DNA of 15,910 nucleotides, taken from JBKEAR01 sp047972425 (GTDB taxonomy: Bacteria; Pseudomonadota; Alphaproteobacteria; JBKEAR01). This document shows, piece by piece, positions 1 to 8,170 of this stretch. Each line of letters starts with the position of its first letter. The stretch's first letter is position 1. The position numbers and the translations under genes are program-made. Below the pieces are notes generated by a model, which was given only the letters and a program-made list of their open reading frames with translations, was not told the origin of the DNA and did not search any database. The DNA lies in NCBI GenBank assembly GCA_047972425.1, contig JBKEAR010000057.1, positions 1 to 15,910 of the forward strand. The letters run 5' to 3'.

Positions 1-2220
1 ACTATCATTCGGCGCTTCAATTAACAAGATATAACCATTGGCTGCTTGCTCAGCCTCGGCTTCACCGGCTGTGGTATTGGAGTTTTCATCATAGCTATAA
101 GATGTTATATCATTAATCGCAATGGTGCCATTGGCCGTTACATTACCGTTAACCGTGATATAATCGGATTGTTTATAATAAAAATCCGAATCAAATGCAA
201 AAGTGCCTGTGCCCGTAAGGTCGCCATTCACTTCATCATAGCCATTATCAAAGCCTGTAATGGTTAAATGATCACCCACTGTACCGTCTACAAAATCAAA
301 CACGCCGTTATTTTCTACATTGGCGTTAATGGTATAATCACCCGCACCGCTACCTGTCATGGTAATAGTTGCATCATCGGCAACTGTATAATTAATACTT
401 GCAGGCGATGAATAGCTATCGCCAAAATCGATGGTAGAGGCTGCAATATTGACATTTTCAAAATTGATATAATCAATATCGGCTGCTAAACCGGTATAAT
501 TTTGGATATTGAGGTCATCAATATAATTATCTTCGGTACTGACATCATCACCACCGTTGATTTGGCCATTAATGGTGCCACCAAAGTAATTAACAATATC
601 GCTACCATCTTGGCCTAAAATATCACCGGTAATTTGACCATAAGTCGTAAGCGTCATATCACCATCGGAATCACGAACAGCCGTACCTGAAAGCGAACCA
701 TCTAACGTACCATTAGCCGAAACATCAATTGTACCATCGGGGCCGCCGGTTTCACTTAAATATACAACATCTGAGCGAGGTGCTGAGATTTGAACAGCTG
801 TCCCGTAATATTGGAATGTTTCGCCTGTTAGAGGATAAGTATAGCTACCATCTTGGCCACCAACAACAGTTGCATCGATAATATTAATATCGTAAGTGCT
901 ACCGCTTTCGCCATCCAGATATACCTGAATACCGTCAGCTCCACTCTCACCTGTTGCTTTAACGGTTGCACCATTATCCACATTAATTGTAGCCGTTGCC
1001 GCACCCATAGAAATAACATCGTTGGTATCGGCATGTTGTTCTACACGAATACCATCGCCATCCCAACCTTCGGCCGTTATATCGGCATTTGCATTAACCG
1101 TAATATTATTACCTTGGATGAAATATGTACCAACACCGGCAGAGTTCGCCCCTGTACCGATATCGATTGTATCATTAACATCTATCTGGATATCACCGCT
1201 AGCAATGGTTCGGGCTAAAATGCCATAGGCCGGATTAGGAAAAAATGTGATACCACTTATATCATAAGGCTCACCAGCATCGGTCGTAATTTTTCCATCA
1301 TTGGTAATATAAATATTCCCTGTATTATCCGCATGAGATATATCTGCCAATATACCATGAGAACCTGAATTATTGGTAGCGATATTGCCGGTATTAGTTA
1401 AGGTAATATCTCCGCCAACGGCTCCGGAATTACTGGCGTATATACCGTAAGAGTTTTCTCCAGAAGTCGTGATATTACCTGCATTTGTAACCGAGATGCG
1501 CGTTTCTGTATCTCTTTCAACTGAGGCAAGAATACCAAATGCATCATTACCCGATGTTGTCATTGTTCCTGTATTTGTAATAGTGATTGCACTACCTGGA
1601 ATATCGGTTCGAGATCTGGCATGAATACCATCTGCCCATCTGCCTTTTGTTATAATCGTGGCTGCAGAATTAATCGTGATATTACCTTCTGTGCCGCCAT
1701 CAGCACGGGCATGAATACCATCAGAAGCATTTGTTGCGGTTTTAATAGTACCGCCATCGGCATTAATTGTTATGTTACCAGCTATTGCATGAACACCAGA
1801 GTTATTTACATAACCATAAATACCATGAGTATAAGTATTATTAGATTCTGTTGTATCAATATCTGCCGCCGAAGTAATCGAAACATTACCACTACCTGAT
1901 AATGCTGCAAGACCACGCCAAGTTCCCGATAAATTGAGGAGATGGCTAGATGATCCTGCATTTGCAATGAGGGTAATATTACCCATATCGCCTGTTGACT
2001 GACCTATCTGAACACCTCTGGTTGAGTTCTCAACAGATACGCCATTATCAAGTGTAACGGTAACATCTTTAATCCGATATTCAATTTGGCTATATGTTCC
2101 GGCGGCACAAGTTATCGAACCTCCTACAGCAACTGTTCCACATTCATTTAAAGCGTTTGCCGATAATGATACCGATGCCATTGCTGAGGACAATAATAAT
2201 AATCTACTTAATCCAGACAT
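1..2220 (-). CDS. Autotransporter-like surface adhesin, N-terminal part (3' end outside window)
   Basis: An uninterrupted minus-strand frame of 740 codons starts at ATG 2220 and leaves the window at position 1, so the C-terminus, where a beta-barrel would lie, is not visible. The start has a good ribosome site (AAGGA, about 7 bases upstream). Residues 1 to about 23 form a signal peptide (basic start, leucine-rich core, then SLSANA), so export is likely. A cysteine pair follows at about residues 27 and 38. From about residue 130 to 430 a Gly-Ile motif (DGI, HGI, YGI, FGI) recurs, with Ile at 134, 169, 199, 230, 260, 290, 334, 391 and 431, between stretches such as GNITLTNTGNI. This is the pattern of a parallel beta-helix passenger. 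Residues 600-740 resemble the region just before the barrel in autotransporters. The product is rich in Asn, Gly, Thr and Asp and nearly free of Lys. An adhesin or other surface role is inferred; a secreted repeat protein without a barrel is the alternative. Confidence 0.8.
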   Translation of the reverse strand, partial: MSGLSRLLLLSSAMASVSLSANALNECGTVAVGGSITCAAGTYSQIEYRIKDVTVTLDNGVSVENSTRGVQIGQSTGDMGNITLIANAGSSSHLLNLSGTWRGLAALSGSGNVSITSAADIDTTESNNTYTHGIYGYVNNSGVHAIAGNITINADGGTIKTATNASDGIHARADGGTEGNITINSAATIITKGRWADGIHARSRTDIPGSAITITNTGTMTTSGNDAFGILASVERDTETRISVTNAGNITTSGENSYGIYASNSGAVGGDITLTNTGNIATNNSGSHGILADISHADNTGNIYITNDGKITTDAGEPYDISGITFFPNPAYGILARTIASGDIQIDVNDTIDIGTGANSAGVGTYFIQGNNITVNANADITAEGWDGDGIRVEQHADTNDVISMGAATATINVDNGATVKATGESGADGIQVYLDGESGSTYDINIIDATVVGGQDGSYTYPLTGETFQYYGTAVQISAPRSDVVYLSETGGPDGTIDVSANGTLDGSLSGTAVRDSDGDMTLTTYGQITGDILGQDGSDIVNYFGGTINGQINGGDDVSTEDNYIDDLNIQNYTGLAADIDYINFENVNIAASTIDFGDSYSSPASINYTVADDATITMTGSGAGDYTINANVENNGVFDFVDGTVGDHLTITGFDNGYDEVNGDLTGTGTFAFDSDFYYKQSDYITVNGNVTANGTIAINDITSYSYDENSNTTAGEAEAEQAANGYILLIEAPNDS

Positions 2221-2627
2221 AATTTATTCCTTACATTTTGAATAGCTATATATTTTATGTCATAATATTCCATAAATAACAATATTATCACTGAACTGTT
2301 ATTTGATTAATTTTATAGAATAATTAGGATAATGATACATAAAAAAAATATGAATATTCATATATTTTTAATTGTAATTGAAAATTATATTTATAATTAA
2401 GGTTTAAGTTACTGTAATAAATGATAAATAATCTTGTTGAATTTGAAAAAAATAAAAATATACAAATAAATTAATAGAACAGTTATGTATGATTTTGTTA
2501 ATAACAAAGTATCTATTCGAGTTTAGATAAAATTACTAATTAAACTGAAAATGGCATAATTATATGAAATGTACTTTATAATCGCATGAAAGTTCGCTAA
2601 ACAGCGCAGTAAAAAAATCTAACGAAG
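2221..2627. other. AT-rich intergenic region upstream of the adhesin gene
   Basis: No coding frame of note was seen in these 407 bases. The stretch is extremely AT-rich and should hold the promoter of the minus-strand adhesin gene, but no -35/-10 pair stands out. A perfect 16-bp palindrome (ATATGAAT joined to ATTCATAT) lies at 2348-2363, flanked by an A-run and a T-run. The 7-mer AACTGTT at 2294-2300 recurs inverted as AACAGTT at 2478-2484. With so few G and C bases, such symmetries may be chance. Confidence 0.5.
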
Positions 2628-2630
2628 TTA
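2611..2630 (-). terminator. Weak stem-loop plus T-run after the phosphatase gene
   Basis: Read on the minus strand, the stop codon of the phosphatase gene opens a short hairpin (TAAC, loop TTC, GTTA) followed by GA and seven T residues. The stem has only four pairs, so termination would be weak. A near-identical hairpin directly follows the stop of oadB at 11388-11400, which suggests that the motif is not random. Confidence 0.3.
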
Positions 2631-3401
2631 ATCGCGCATGGTTTCAATGATGATGGGTTTTTCCCAGTTGGTTTGGCTGGGTATTTGCACAAATTCATTC
2701 TCTGGCCATCTTAAAGCTGTGAGTTTTCCGCCGAAAACACAAGCGGTATCAATATCAATGCATTTATTAATATTTTCTACTTCTTGTAGCGCAACATGCC
2801 CATAAACAATGGTGGTATCACCTGTATATTCATCTTGCCATCGGTAACGTATCGGGTAGCCGTTTTCGTCATATTGACCGGTGGATTTGCCGTATAAAGA
2901 GAAAGCCTCGGCACGCTCTGTGGCTAAGCCATGTAAGTTTTCGCGTAAGCCGGCATGAACGATAAGAAGCTTTTTATCATCTAAAATGGCGTAAATCGGC
3001 AAGTTATCAATAAAGTTTTTCACCTCTTTTTTAAAGGTGGGGGTTTCATTTTTAAATTGCTCGATTGTCTCTTTAATCCCATGGGAAATCTTCACATGAT
3101 TACCGTTTAAATAGCGTGCCCATTTATCATCATGGTTACCTTTAACCCAATAACCGCGCTTATTTTTTATGATATCCATGGCCAACCGAATAACTTTGGG
3201 GCTATCGGGCCCCCGATCCACCAAGTCACCCACAAAACAGAGCTTGCGCCCATCGGGGTGCATATAATGCCCGTTTGCATCTGTTTGCCAACCGAGTTTT
3301 TCTAATAAAGTAACCAGCTCGTTATAACAGCCATGGACATCGCCGATAATATCAAAAGACCCGTGATCTTGCGGATTATTGATAAACCAAATTTTGCTCA
3401 T
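2628..3401 (-). CDS. Stand-alone Pnkp-phosphatase-like metallophosphoesterase
   Basis: This 257-residue protein belongs to the calcineurin-like metallophosphoesterases. It shows the full metal-binding set: GDVHG (D21, H23), GDLVDRG (residues 58-64), GNHD (88-91), HAG (H149) and YGH (H202). The C-terminal signature CIDIDTACVFGGKLTALR (residues 214-231) and the HPDGRK segment before GDLVDRG are more like the phosphatase domain of bacterial Pnkp, and the related PrpE proteins, than like ApaH or PP2A-type phosphatases. The kinase and ligase domains of Pnkp are absent. I chose ATG 3401 because it overlaps the polA stop (TAATG) and has GGGGAG about 9 bases upstream; an in-frame ATG at 3419 lies inside polA. 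Translational coupling to polA is likely. Removal of 2',3'-cyclic or 3'-phosphates from RNA, or cleavage of Np4N, are possible activities; the substrate is not settled by the sequence. Confidence 0.85.
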   Translation of the reverse strand: MSKIWFINNPQDHGSFDIIGDVHGCYNELVTLLEKLGWQTDANGHYMHPDGRKLCFVGDLVDRGPDSPKVIRLAMDIIKNKRGYWVKGNHDDKWARYLNGNHVKISHGIKETIEQFKNETPTFKKEVKNFIDNLPIYAILDDKKLLIVHAGLRENLHGLATERAEAFSLYGKSTGQYDENGYPIRYRWQDEYTGDTTIVYGHVALQEVENINKCIDIDTACVFGGKLTALRWPENEFVQIPSQTNWEKPIIIETMRD

Positions 3402-6217
3402 TAGTGGGCTTCTCCCCAATTATCGCCAATTTCGGCTTCAACTGTGAGTGGAACGGAAATTTGAACTGCATTTTCCATCTCGGTTATAATAAGCTTTTTA
3501 TAATCTTGGGCTTTGGCCTCGGGGACTTCAAACACCAATTCATCATGAACCTGCAGTAACATTTGGCAGTCGGTGTTTTTAAGCTTTTTATCAAGGTGAA
3601 TCATCGCTTTTTTCACAATATCCGCTGCGCCCCCTTGGATAGGTGCGTTAATTGCTAAACGTTCCGAAAACCCACGTTGTGGGCCTTTTTGATTAATCAT
3701 CGGGATATGCACTTTACGCCCCATAAAGGTTTTAACATAACCATGCATGCGGGCTTCCTCTTTAGCATCATGCATATAACGCCGAACCCCGGGGTATCGG
3801 TTAAACCAAGCATCGATATATTCTTTCGCTTCGCTATTAGATATATCAAGTTGCCTTGCCAAACCAAAGGCCGAAATACCATAAACAATACCAAAGTTAA
3901 TGGCTTTGGCACGGCGGCGCACCATGGGGTCCATACCCTCTAGGGGGACACCAAAAACCTGATGCGCTGCCATGGCATGAATATCTTGACCTTCTAAAAA
4001 AGCTTGTTGCAAGGTTTTCTCTTTAGCCACATGGGCAAGCAAGCGCAGTTCAATTTGCGAATAATCGGCAGAGATGAGCTTATTACCGGCTTCGCAAGTA
4101 AAAGCGGCACGGATTTTACGCCCCTCGGCGGTACGGATAGGGATATTTTGTAAGTTGGGTTCATTAGAAGCCAAGCGCCCTGTGGCGGCACCGGTAATGA
4201 GGTAATTGGTATGTACACGTCCTGTTTGTGGGTTGATTTGCTTAAGCAAAGCCTCGGAATATGTAGAGCGCAATTTGGCTAATTGGCGATATTCTAAAAT
4301 TTTATTAGGGAAAACATGGCCTTCCTCCGCAAGTTTTTCTAATATAGCGGCCGATGTAGAATATTGCCCGGTTTTTTTAGACTTTGCACCACCCTCAAAA
4401 TTCATTTTACCAAAGAGAATTTCCCCCAATTGGGCGGGGCTGGCAATGTTAAACTCTTCACCTGCAAGCTCATGAATTTCGGTCTCTAGCTCATTTAAAC
4501 GCTCTAAAAAATCCGCCGAAAGTTCTTTGAGTTTTAGGGCATTCACTTTAACCCCTTTGGCTTCCATATCTTTAAGCACAGGGATTAACGGGCGGTCGAG
4601 CTGCTCATATACATATTTCACTTGGCTTTCTACCAGCCTTGGTGCAAAATAATTATGTAACCGCAAGGTAATATCGGCATCCTCGGCGGCATAATGGGTG
4701 GCATCTTCTAGGGTAACCTCGGCAAAGGTGCGCTTACTGCGCCCGCTGCCTGTAATCTCGCTATAGGCAATGGGGGTTACGCCCAAATATCGGGTGGCTA
4801 AATCGTCCATGCCATGATTATGCAGGCCGGCATATAAATCAAAACTCATCACCATAGTATCGGCAATGGGGGTAATTTTGCCCAATGGGATATTATGGGC
4901 TTTATAGGCACGCTCTAAAATATGGAGGTCATATTTAATATTTTGCCCAATTTTTAAAATCGCCGCATTTTCTAAAATGGGTTTTAAAGCGGTTAAAACC
5001 TCGGCTATATCCAACTGTTCTATTTTTGGTGTGGTCTCGGAGAAATCCAATAAATCTTCTTTTATTTCCCCGCTTATATGGTTAAGGGGAATATAACAGG
5101 CTGCACCCGCTTTGATGGAAAGGGAAATGCCCACAATATCCGCCACTAAAGCATCTAGCCCTGTGGTTTCGGTATCAATGGCCATAAAATGATTGGCTTC
5201 TATTTTGGCTATCCATTCTTTTAGCGCAGCCGATGTATTGATACAGCTATATTGCGGATTTTTAATAATTTCGGCTTCGGGTAATATAATGGAATCTTGC
5301 TCTTTTACACGGTCATCAAATGAAGATTGGTCATTTTTAATCGTAATATGGGTACCTTCTTTTTGGTTCATGCTTGCAAGCAAAGAGCGAAAACCCTGTG
5401 CGGCCAAAAATTGACCAAAAACTTCTGGGTCAGAAGGTTTATATAAATAATCGTCTAAATTGGTATCCATGGGCACATTTTGGTCTAAGGTTACAAGCTT
5501 ATAGGATATCCGTGCTTTATCAGCATCTTCTATGAGTTTTTCGCGGCGTTTGGGCTGTTTAATTTCATCGGCATGGCTTAATAAATTTTCTAAATCGCCA
5601 TATTCGTTAATCAGCTGGGCGGCCGTTTTTATGCCAATGCCGGCCACGCCGGGCACATTATCGCTACTATCACCGGCTAAGGCTTGCACGTCAACAACCC
5701 TATTGGGCGCAACACCAAATTTTTCGTAAACTCCACGCTCGCCAATGCTTTTGCCCTTAAAGCTATCATATAAAATAATATGATTATCCTCCACCAACTG
5801 CATTAAATCTTTATCGGTAGAAAGAATAGTTACCTTTAAACCCTGCTGTTTCGCCTGCATAGCCAAGGTGGCAATAATATCATCGGCCTCATAACCATCA
5901 AGCTCCAAGCAAGGTAAACCCATGGCACATGTGGCCTCGCGCACAAGGGGAAATTGCGGAATTAAATCCTCGGGCGGTGGTGGCCGATGCGCCTTATATT
6001 CAGGATAAATATCGTTACGGAAGGTTTTGCGTTTGGTATCGAATACAACGGCAATATGGGTAGCCGAGCAATCATCGGCAATTTTAGATATCAATTTGGT
6101 ATAGCCAAAAACGGCATTTACCGGTACGCCGTCACTGGGGCGCGCCATGGGCGGCAAAGCATGATAAGCCCTAAAAATATAACCCGATCCGTCAATTAAT
6201 ACCAAATGTCCCGACAT
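3401..6217 (-). CDS. polA: DNA polymerase I
   Basis: This 938-residue protein has the length and order of a complete DNA polymerase I. Residues 1 to about 290 are the 5' nuclease domain (YEADDIIATLA at 109, DKDLMQLV at 135, AGDSSDNVPGV at 181). The 3'-5' proofreading domain keeps its acidic residues: D348 and E350 in IDTETTG, D430 in NIKYD, and Y509 and D513. The polymerase domain shows ATGRLASNEPNLQNIP (678-693), motif A DYSQIELR (D718), the O-helix RRRAKAINFGIVYG (767-780) and motif C QVHDELVFEVPE (H891, D892). All three activities therefore look intact. It fills gaps in repair and replaces RNA primers on lagging-strand fragments. The start is ATG 6217, with AAGGA about 7 bases upstream. 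The gene diverges from dinB, and its stop overlaps the start of the phosphatase gene. Confidence 0.97.
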   Translation of the reverse strand: MSGHLVLIDGSGYIFRAYHALPPMARPSDGVPVNAVFGYTKLISKIADDCSATHIAVVFDTKRKTFRNDIYPEYKAHRPPPPEDLIPQFPLVREATCAMGLPCLELDGYEADDIIATLAMQAKQQGLKVTILSTDKDLMQLVEDNHIILYDSFKGKSIGERGVYEKFGVAPNRVVDVQALAGDSSDNVPGVAGIGIKTAAQLINEYGDLENLLSHADEIKQPKRREKLIEDADKARISYKLVTLDQNVPMDTNLDDYLYKPSDPEVFGQFLAAQGFRSLLASMNQKEGTHITIKNDQSSFDDRVKEQDSIILPEAEIIKNPQYSCINTSAALKEWIAKIEANHFMAIDTETTGLDALVADIVGISLSIKAGAACYIPLNHISGEIKEDLLDFSETTPKIEQLDIAEVLTALKPILENAAILKIGQNIKYDLHILERAYKAHNIPLGKITPIADTMVMSFDLYAGLHNHGMDDLATRYLGVTPIAYSEITGSGRSKRTFAEVTLEDATHYAAEDADITLRLHNYFAPRLVESQVKYVYEQLDRPLIPVLKDMEAKGVKVNALKLKELSADFLERLNELETEIHELAGEEFNIASPAQLGEILFGKMNFEGGAKSKKTGQYSTSAAILEKLAEEGHVFPNKILEYRQLAKLRSTYSEALLKQINPQTGRVHTNYLITGAATGRLASNEPNLQNIPIRTAEGRKIRAAFTCEAGNKLISADYSQIELRLLAHVAKEKTLQQAFLEGQDIHAMAAHQVFGVPLEGMDPMVRRRAKAINFGIVYGISAFGLARQLDISNSEAKEYIDAWFNRYPGVRRYMHDAKEEARMHGYVKTFMGRKVHIPMINQKGPQRGFSERLAINAPIQGGAADIVKKAMIHLDKKLKNTDCQMLLQVHDELVFEVPEAKAQDYKKLIITEMENAVQISVPLTVEAEIGDNWGEAH

Positions 6218-6299
6218 TTTTTTTCCTTATTTTTACCCCCATAATATGCAAAATTTCCCCAAATATTTCAAGATTTATATAAAAGTCATTATCATACAC

Positions 6300-6328
6300 T
6301 TGCCAATTTATAATAATTATTATACCAT
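6300..6328 (+). promoter_or_regulatory. Candidate promoter for dinB
   Basis: TTGCCA at 6300-6305 matches a sigma-70 -35 element in five of six bases. TACCAT follows 17 bases later at 6323-6328, matching the -10 in four of six. Transcription would begin near 6335, inside the LexA-type box, a classic arrangement for repression. The -10 is weak, and the TATAAT at 6309 is an alternative that lacks a well-placed -35. Confidence 0.3.
6309..6327 (-). promoter_or_regulatory. Candidate extended -10 promoter for polA
   Basis: On the minus strand the sequence TGGTATAAT (6327 down to 6319) is a consensus extended -10 element. A poor -35 (TTCCCT) lies 17 bases upstream, within the LexA-type box. The -10 lies inside a perfect 16-bp palindrome, TATAATAATTATTATA (6309-6324), so a TATAAT also faces dinB. 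Transcription would start about 95 bases before the polA ATG. This is a prediction from sequence alone. Confidence 0.35.
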
Positions 6329-6333
6329 AAAAA

Positions 6334-6348
6334 GAACAAAAAGGGAAC
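6334..6348. promoter_or_regulatory. LexA (SOS) box of alphaproteobacterial type
   Basis: The sequence GAACAAAAAGGGAAC reads on the other strand as GTTC, seven bases, GTTC, an exact match to the LexA-binding motif described for Alphaproteobacteria. It sits 5 bases before the dinB start codon and overlaps its ribosome site (AGGGAA). dinB is a common SOS gene, which supports a real operator. The same site lies upstream of the candidate polA -10 on the opposite strand. Confidence 0.7.
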
Positions 6349-6353
6349 ATTTT

Positions 6354-7418
6354 ATGGAATTAAAGTCTCGAAAGATTGCATTATTGGATTTAGATGCTTT
6401 TTTTGCTTCTTGTGAGGTTTTAAAAAACCCAAAGCTAAAGGATATTCCCTTTGCTGTTGGGGGCTCAACAGCCCGTGGTGTGGTTTCTACTTGTAACTAT
6501 TTAGCGCGCGAATATGGTATTCACTCTGCCATGCCGGTGGCGCGGGCATTAAAATTATGCCCCAAGCTCACAATGGTTTCGGGCGAGATGGGTTTTTACA
6601 AAGAAATTTCCAATGAGGTTAAGCAGATTTTATTTCAATATTCCGATGTCATTCAGCCGGCATCGATTGATGAATTTTATATCGATTTAAGCGATAATGA
6701 TACCTTTGGCGGTAGTGCTTCGCTAACAATGGAGCAAATTCGTGCCGATATTCGTGCGCTGGGCATTACGGGTTCGGCCGGAATATCCAACCAAAAAATT
6801 GTTGCCAAAATTGCATCGGATGAAAAAAAGCCCGATGGCCAATTTGTTGTTTTGCCCCACCAAGTTAAAGATTATATGGCTGCTTTAGAGCTAAAACGTA
6901 TACCCGGTGTTGGGCCCAAAACTTTTGAGCGCCTGTTAAAACGCCAATTGCGATATGGTGCGGATATTCAGCAATTATCCCAAGGGGAAGTTACCCATAT
7001 TTTGGGTTATAAATTTGGTATGCGCTTGCACCAAATATGTATGGGTAATGATGACAGGGAGTTGCAAACCACCCGCATTGCAAAATCGGTGGGGGTAGAG
7101 CGTACATTATATAAAAATATTACCCGCATTAATGAAGCCCGAGATATTTTTGAAGAAAAATTATGGCCAAGCCTACAAAAGCGTTTAGTAAGATATAATC
7201 ATTCGCTCTTCATTAAAGGCCAAACTGTTAAAATAAAAACCCAAGATTTTGAGATTACCACTATGAGCCGCGCTTGCCGGCATTTATCGAAAGAATTATT
7301 TATCACTTTATTTACCGAGGCTTGGGGGCGCACCCAAGGGCGCGAGGTTCGCTTATTGGGTATTTCGCTTAGCCTTGCAAATGGCGATGCCAAATATCAG
7401 TTAGAGCTTGATTTATAA
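6354..7418 (+). CDS. dinB: DNA polymerase IV (Y-family translesion polymerase)
   Basis: This 354-residue protein is a Y-family polymerase that copies past damaged bases at the cost of accuracy. The catalytic acids are in LLDLDAFFASCE (D12, with steric-gate Phe at 17) and SIDEFYID (D106, E107). RGVVSTCNYLAREYGI (41-56) belongs to the fingers, GSAGISNQKIVAKIASD (140-156) to the palm, and RIPGVGPKT (182-190) is the helix-hairpin-helix motif. The last six residues, QLELDL, look like a sliding-clamp binding motif, as at the end of E. coli Pol IV. I chose ATG 6354, preceded by AAGGGAA. The frame is open back to 6246, but the extra 36 residues are poorly structured, fall on the promoter region and lack family similarity. 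SidE of the active site reads SIDEF, where SIDEA is usual. Control by LexA is likely from the box just upstream. Confidence 0.93.
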   Translation: MELKSRKIALLDLDAFFASCEVLKNPKLKDIPFAVGGSTARGVVSTCNYLAREYGIHSAMPVARALKLCPKLTMVSGEMGFYKEISNEVKQILFQYSDVIQPASIDEFYIDLSDNDTFGGSASLTMEQIRADIRALGITGSAGISNQKIVAKIASDEKKPDGQFVVLPHQVKDYMAALELKRIPGVGPKTFERLLKRQLRYGADIQQLSQGEVTHILGYKFGMRLHQICMGNDDRELQTTRIAKSVGVERTLYKNITRINEARDIFEEKLWPSLQKRLVRYNHSLFIKGQTVKIKTQDFEITTMSRACRHLSKELFITLFTEAWGRTQGREVRLLGISLSLANGDAKYQLELDL

Positions 7419-8170
7419 GTATAAATATTCATTACTTCCATATATAAGTCTTTATTAAAAAGAATCAGTTAAAAAAAATGCCTTTAAGGGCAAAATATTG
7501 TCAAAATAAAATAGTATTTTTTTATTATCGGCAGAATTGCTTAATGGAATCGCTAAAGGTAAAAATCTATCCACGAAGCTTGTGGATAACTATGTGGATA
7601 AAATTCAATATCATATAAAAAATGGCGCAATTAACACATTTTTAATGATTTGGCTAAAAAATAGACATTTAAGTTAAGTTTCTGATAAATATAATAAAAA
7701 TAAATATCAATAAAAATTTATATTCACATTATTATATTTCTAGGGTGAATTTTTAATTGAAGGTCAAATTGTTAAAATCTCTTTATATTTTTGAAAAATT
7801 ATCTATCAAATAACATTAAAATTATTAGCTATCAAAAATTGACTATGCATATAAAATCAGTTGCGCATATAAATTTAGAAAAAGCTGTTGGAGTCCTTTG
7901 TTTTTATGTTATCAATTTTTAATGGGTATCATTGGTCAATCAGCTTATCTCGATATTGTTATCATCATCAAATTTTTTACGATTTATTATATTTCATATT
8001 TATTATCAGACAGATAATATAAAAACCCCAATTTAATATCGGGACTTTATAAGTGAAAATAAAAACATATTTTTTATAAGGTTTTTTTATAAAATCATGG
8101 ACAATTGTAGGTTTTTATCGTTTAATAAATGGGTTTAATAAATATCCGAATTTTGGATAGGGAAAATAAT
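7419..8170. other. AT-rich 752-bp intergenic region, possible replication origin
   Basis: No credible gene was seen here. The region is much richer in A and T than the genes around it. It contains the DnaA-box cluster at 7567-7601 and several short direct repeats: CTATCAAA at 7803 and 7829, GCATATAAA at 7847 and 7865 (18 bases apart), and TTTAATAAAT at 8121 and 8134. AATCTCTTTATATTT near 7776 vaguely resembles an unwinding 13-mer. A five-pair hairpin (TATCC, GGATA) lies at 8143-8159, just before the oadG ribosome site. The promoter of oadGAB should be here, but I could not fix it. Confidence 0.5.
7567..7601. promoter_or_regulatory. Cluster of DnaA boxes
   Basis: TGTGGATAA, the exact complement of the DnaA box TTATCCACA, occurs at 7581-7589 and again at 7593-7601. 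A degenerate box in the opposite direction, CTATCCACG, lies at 7567-7575. The first two sites form a near-perfect palindrome: TATCCAC at 7568-7574 and GTGGATA at 7582-7588 around GAAGCTT. Two perfect 9-mers within 21 bases are unlikely by chance in a window of this size. They may belong to a chromosomal origin or to a DnaA-controlled promoter. Confidence 0.6.

Noticed and set aside
46..1899. Several plus-strand frames across the adhesin gene, rich in Ile, Asn and Cys
   Set aside because: They are the antisense of the repeat-coding strand; the minus-strand frame is open throughout and has a signal peptide and ribosome site.
3402..3419. Phosphatase start at ATG 3419
   Set aside because: It would begin inside polA, and the GGGGAG ribosome site lies downstream of it, placed for ATG 3401.
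6246..6353. A 36-residue N-terminal extension of dinB from an upstream ATG
   Set aside because: It lies on the promoter and LexA-box region, has no ribosome site and no family similarity; ATG 6354 has a good ribosome site and fits Pol IV length.
7479..7492. Hairpin TGCC-TTTAAG-GGCA after dinB as a terminator
   Set aside because: The flanking run is A before the stem on the plus strand, so a T-run exists only for minus-strand transcripts, and no minus-strand gene enters from the right.
7462..7895. GANTC (CcrM) sites in the possible origin region at 7462, 7547 and 7891
   Set aside because: Three sites in about 750 AT-rich bases is close to chance, so they were not used as support for an origin.
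8129..8170. Longer oadG starting at 8129
   Set aside because: No ribosome site precedes 8129, and AGGGA is well placed for ATG 8171, which gives the usual OadG N-terminus.
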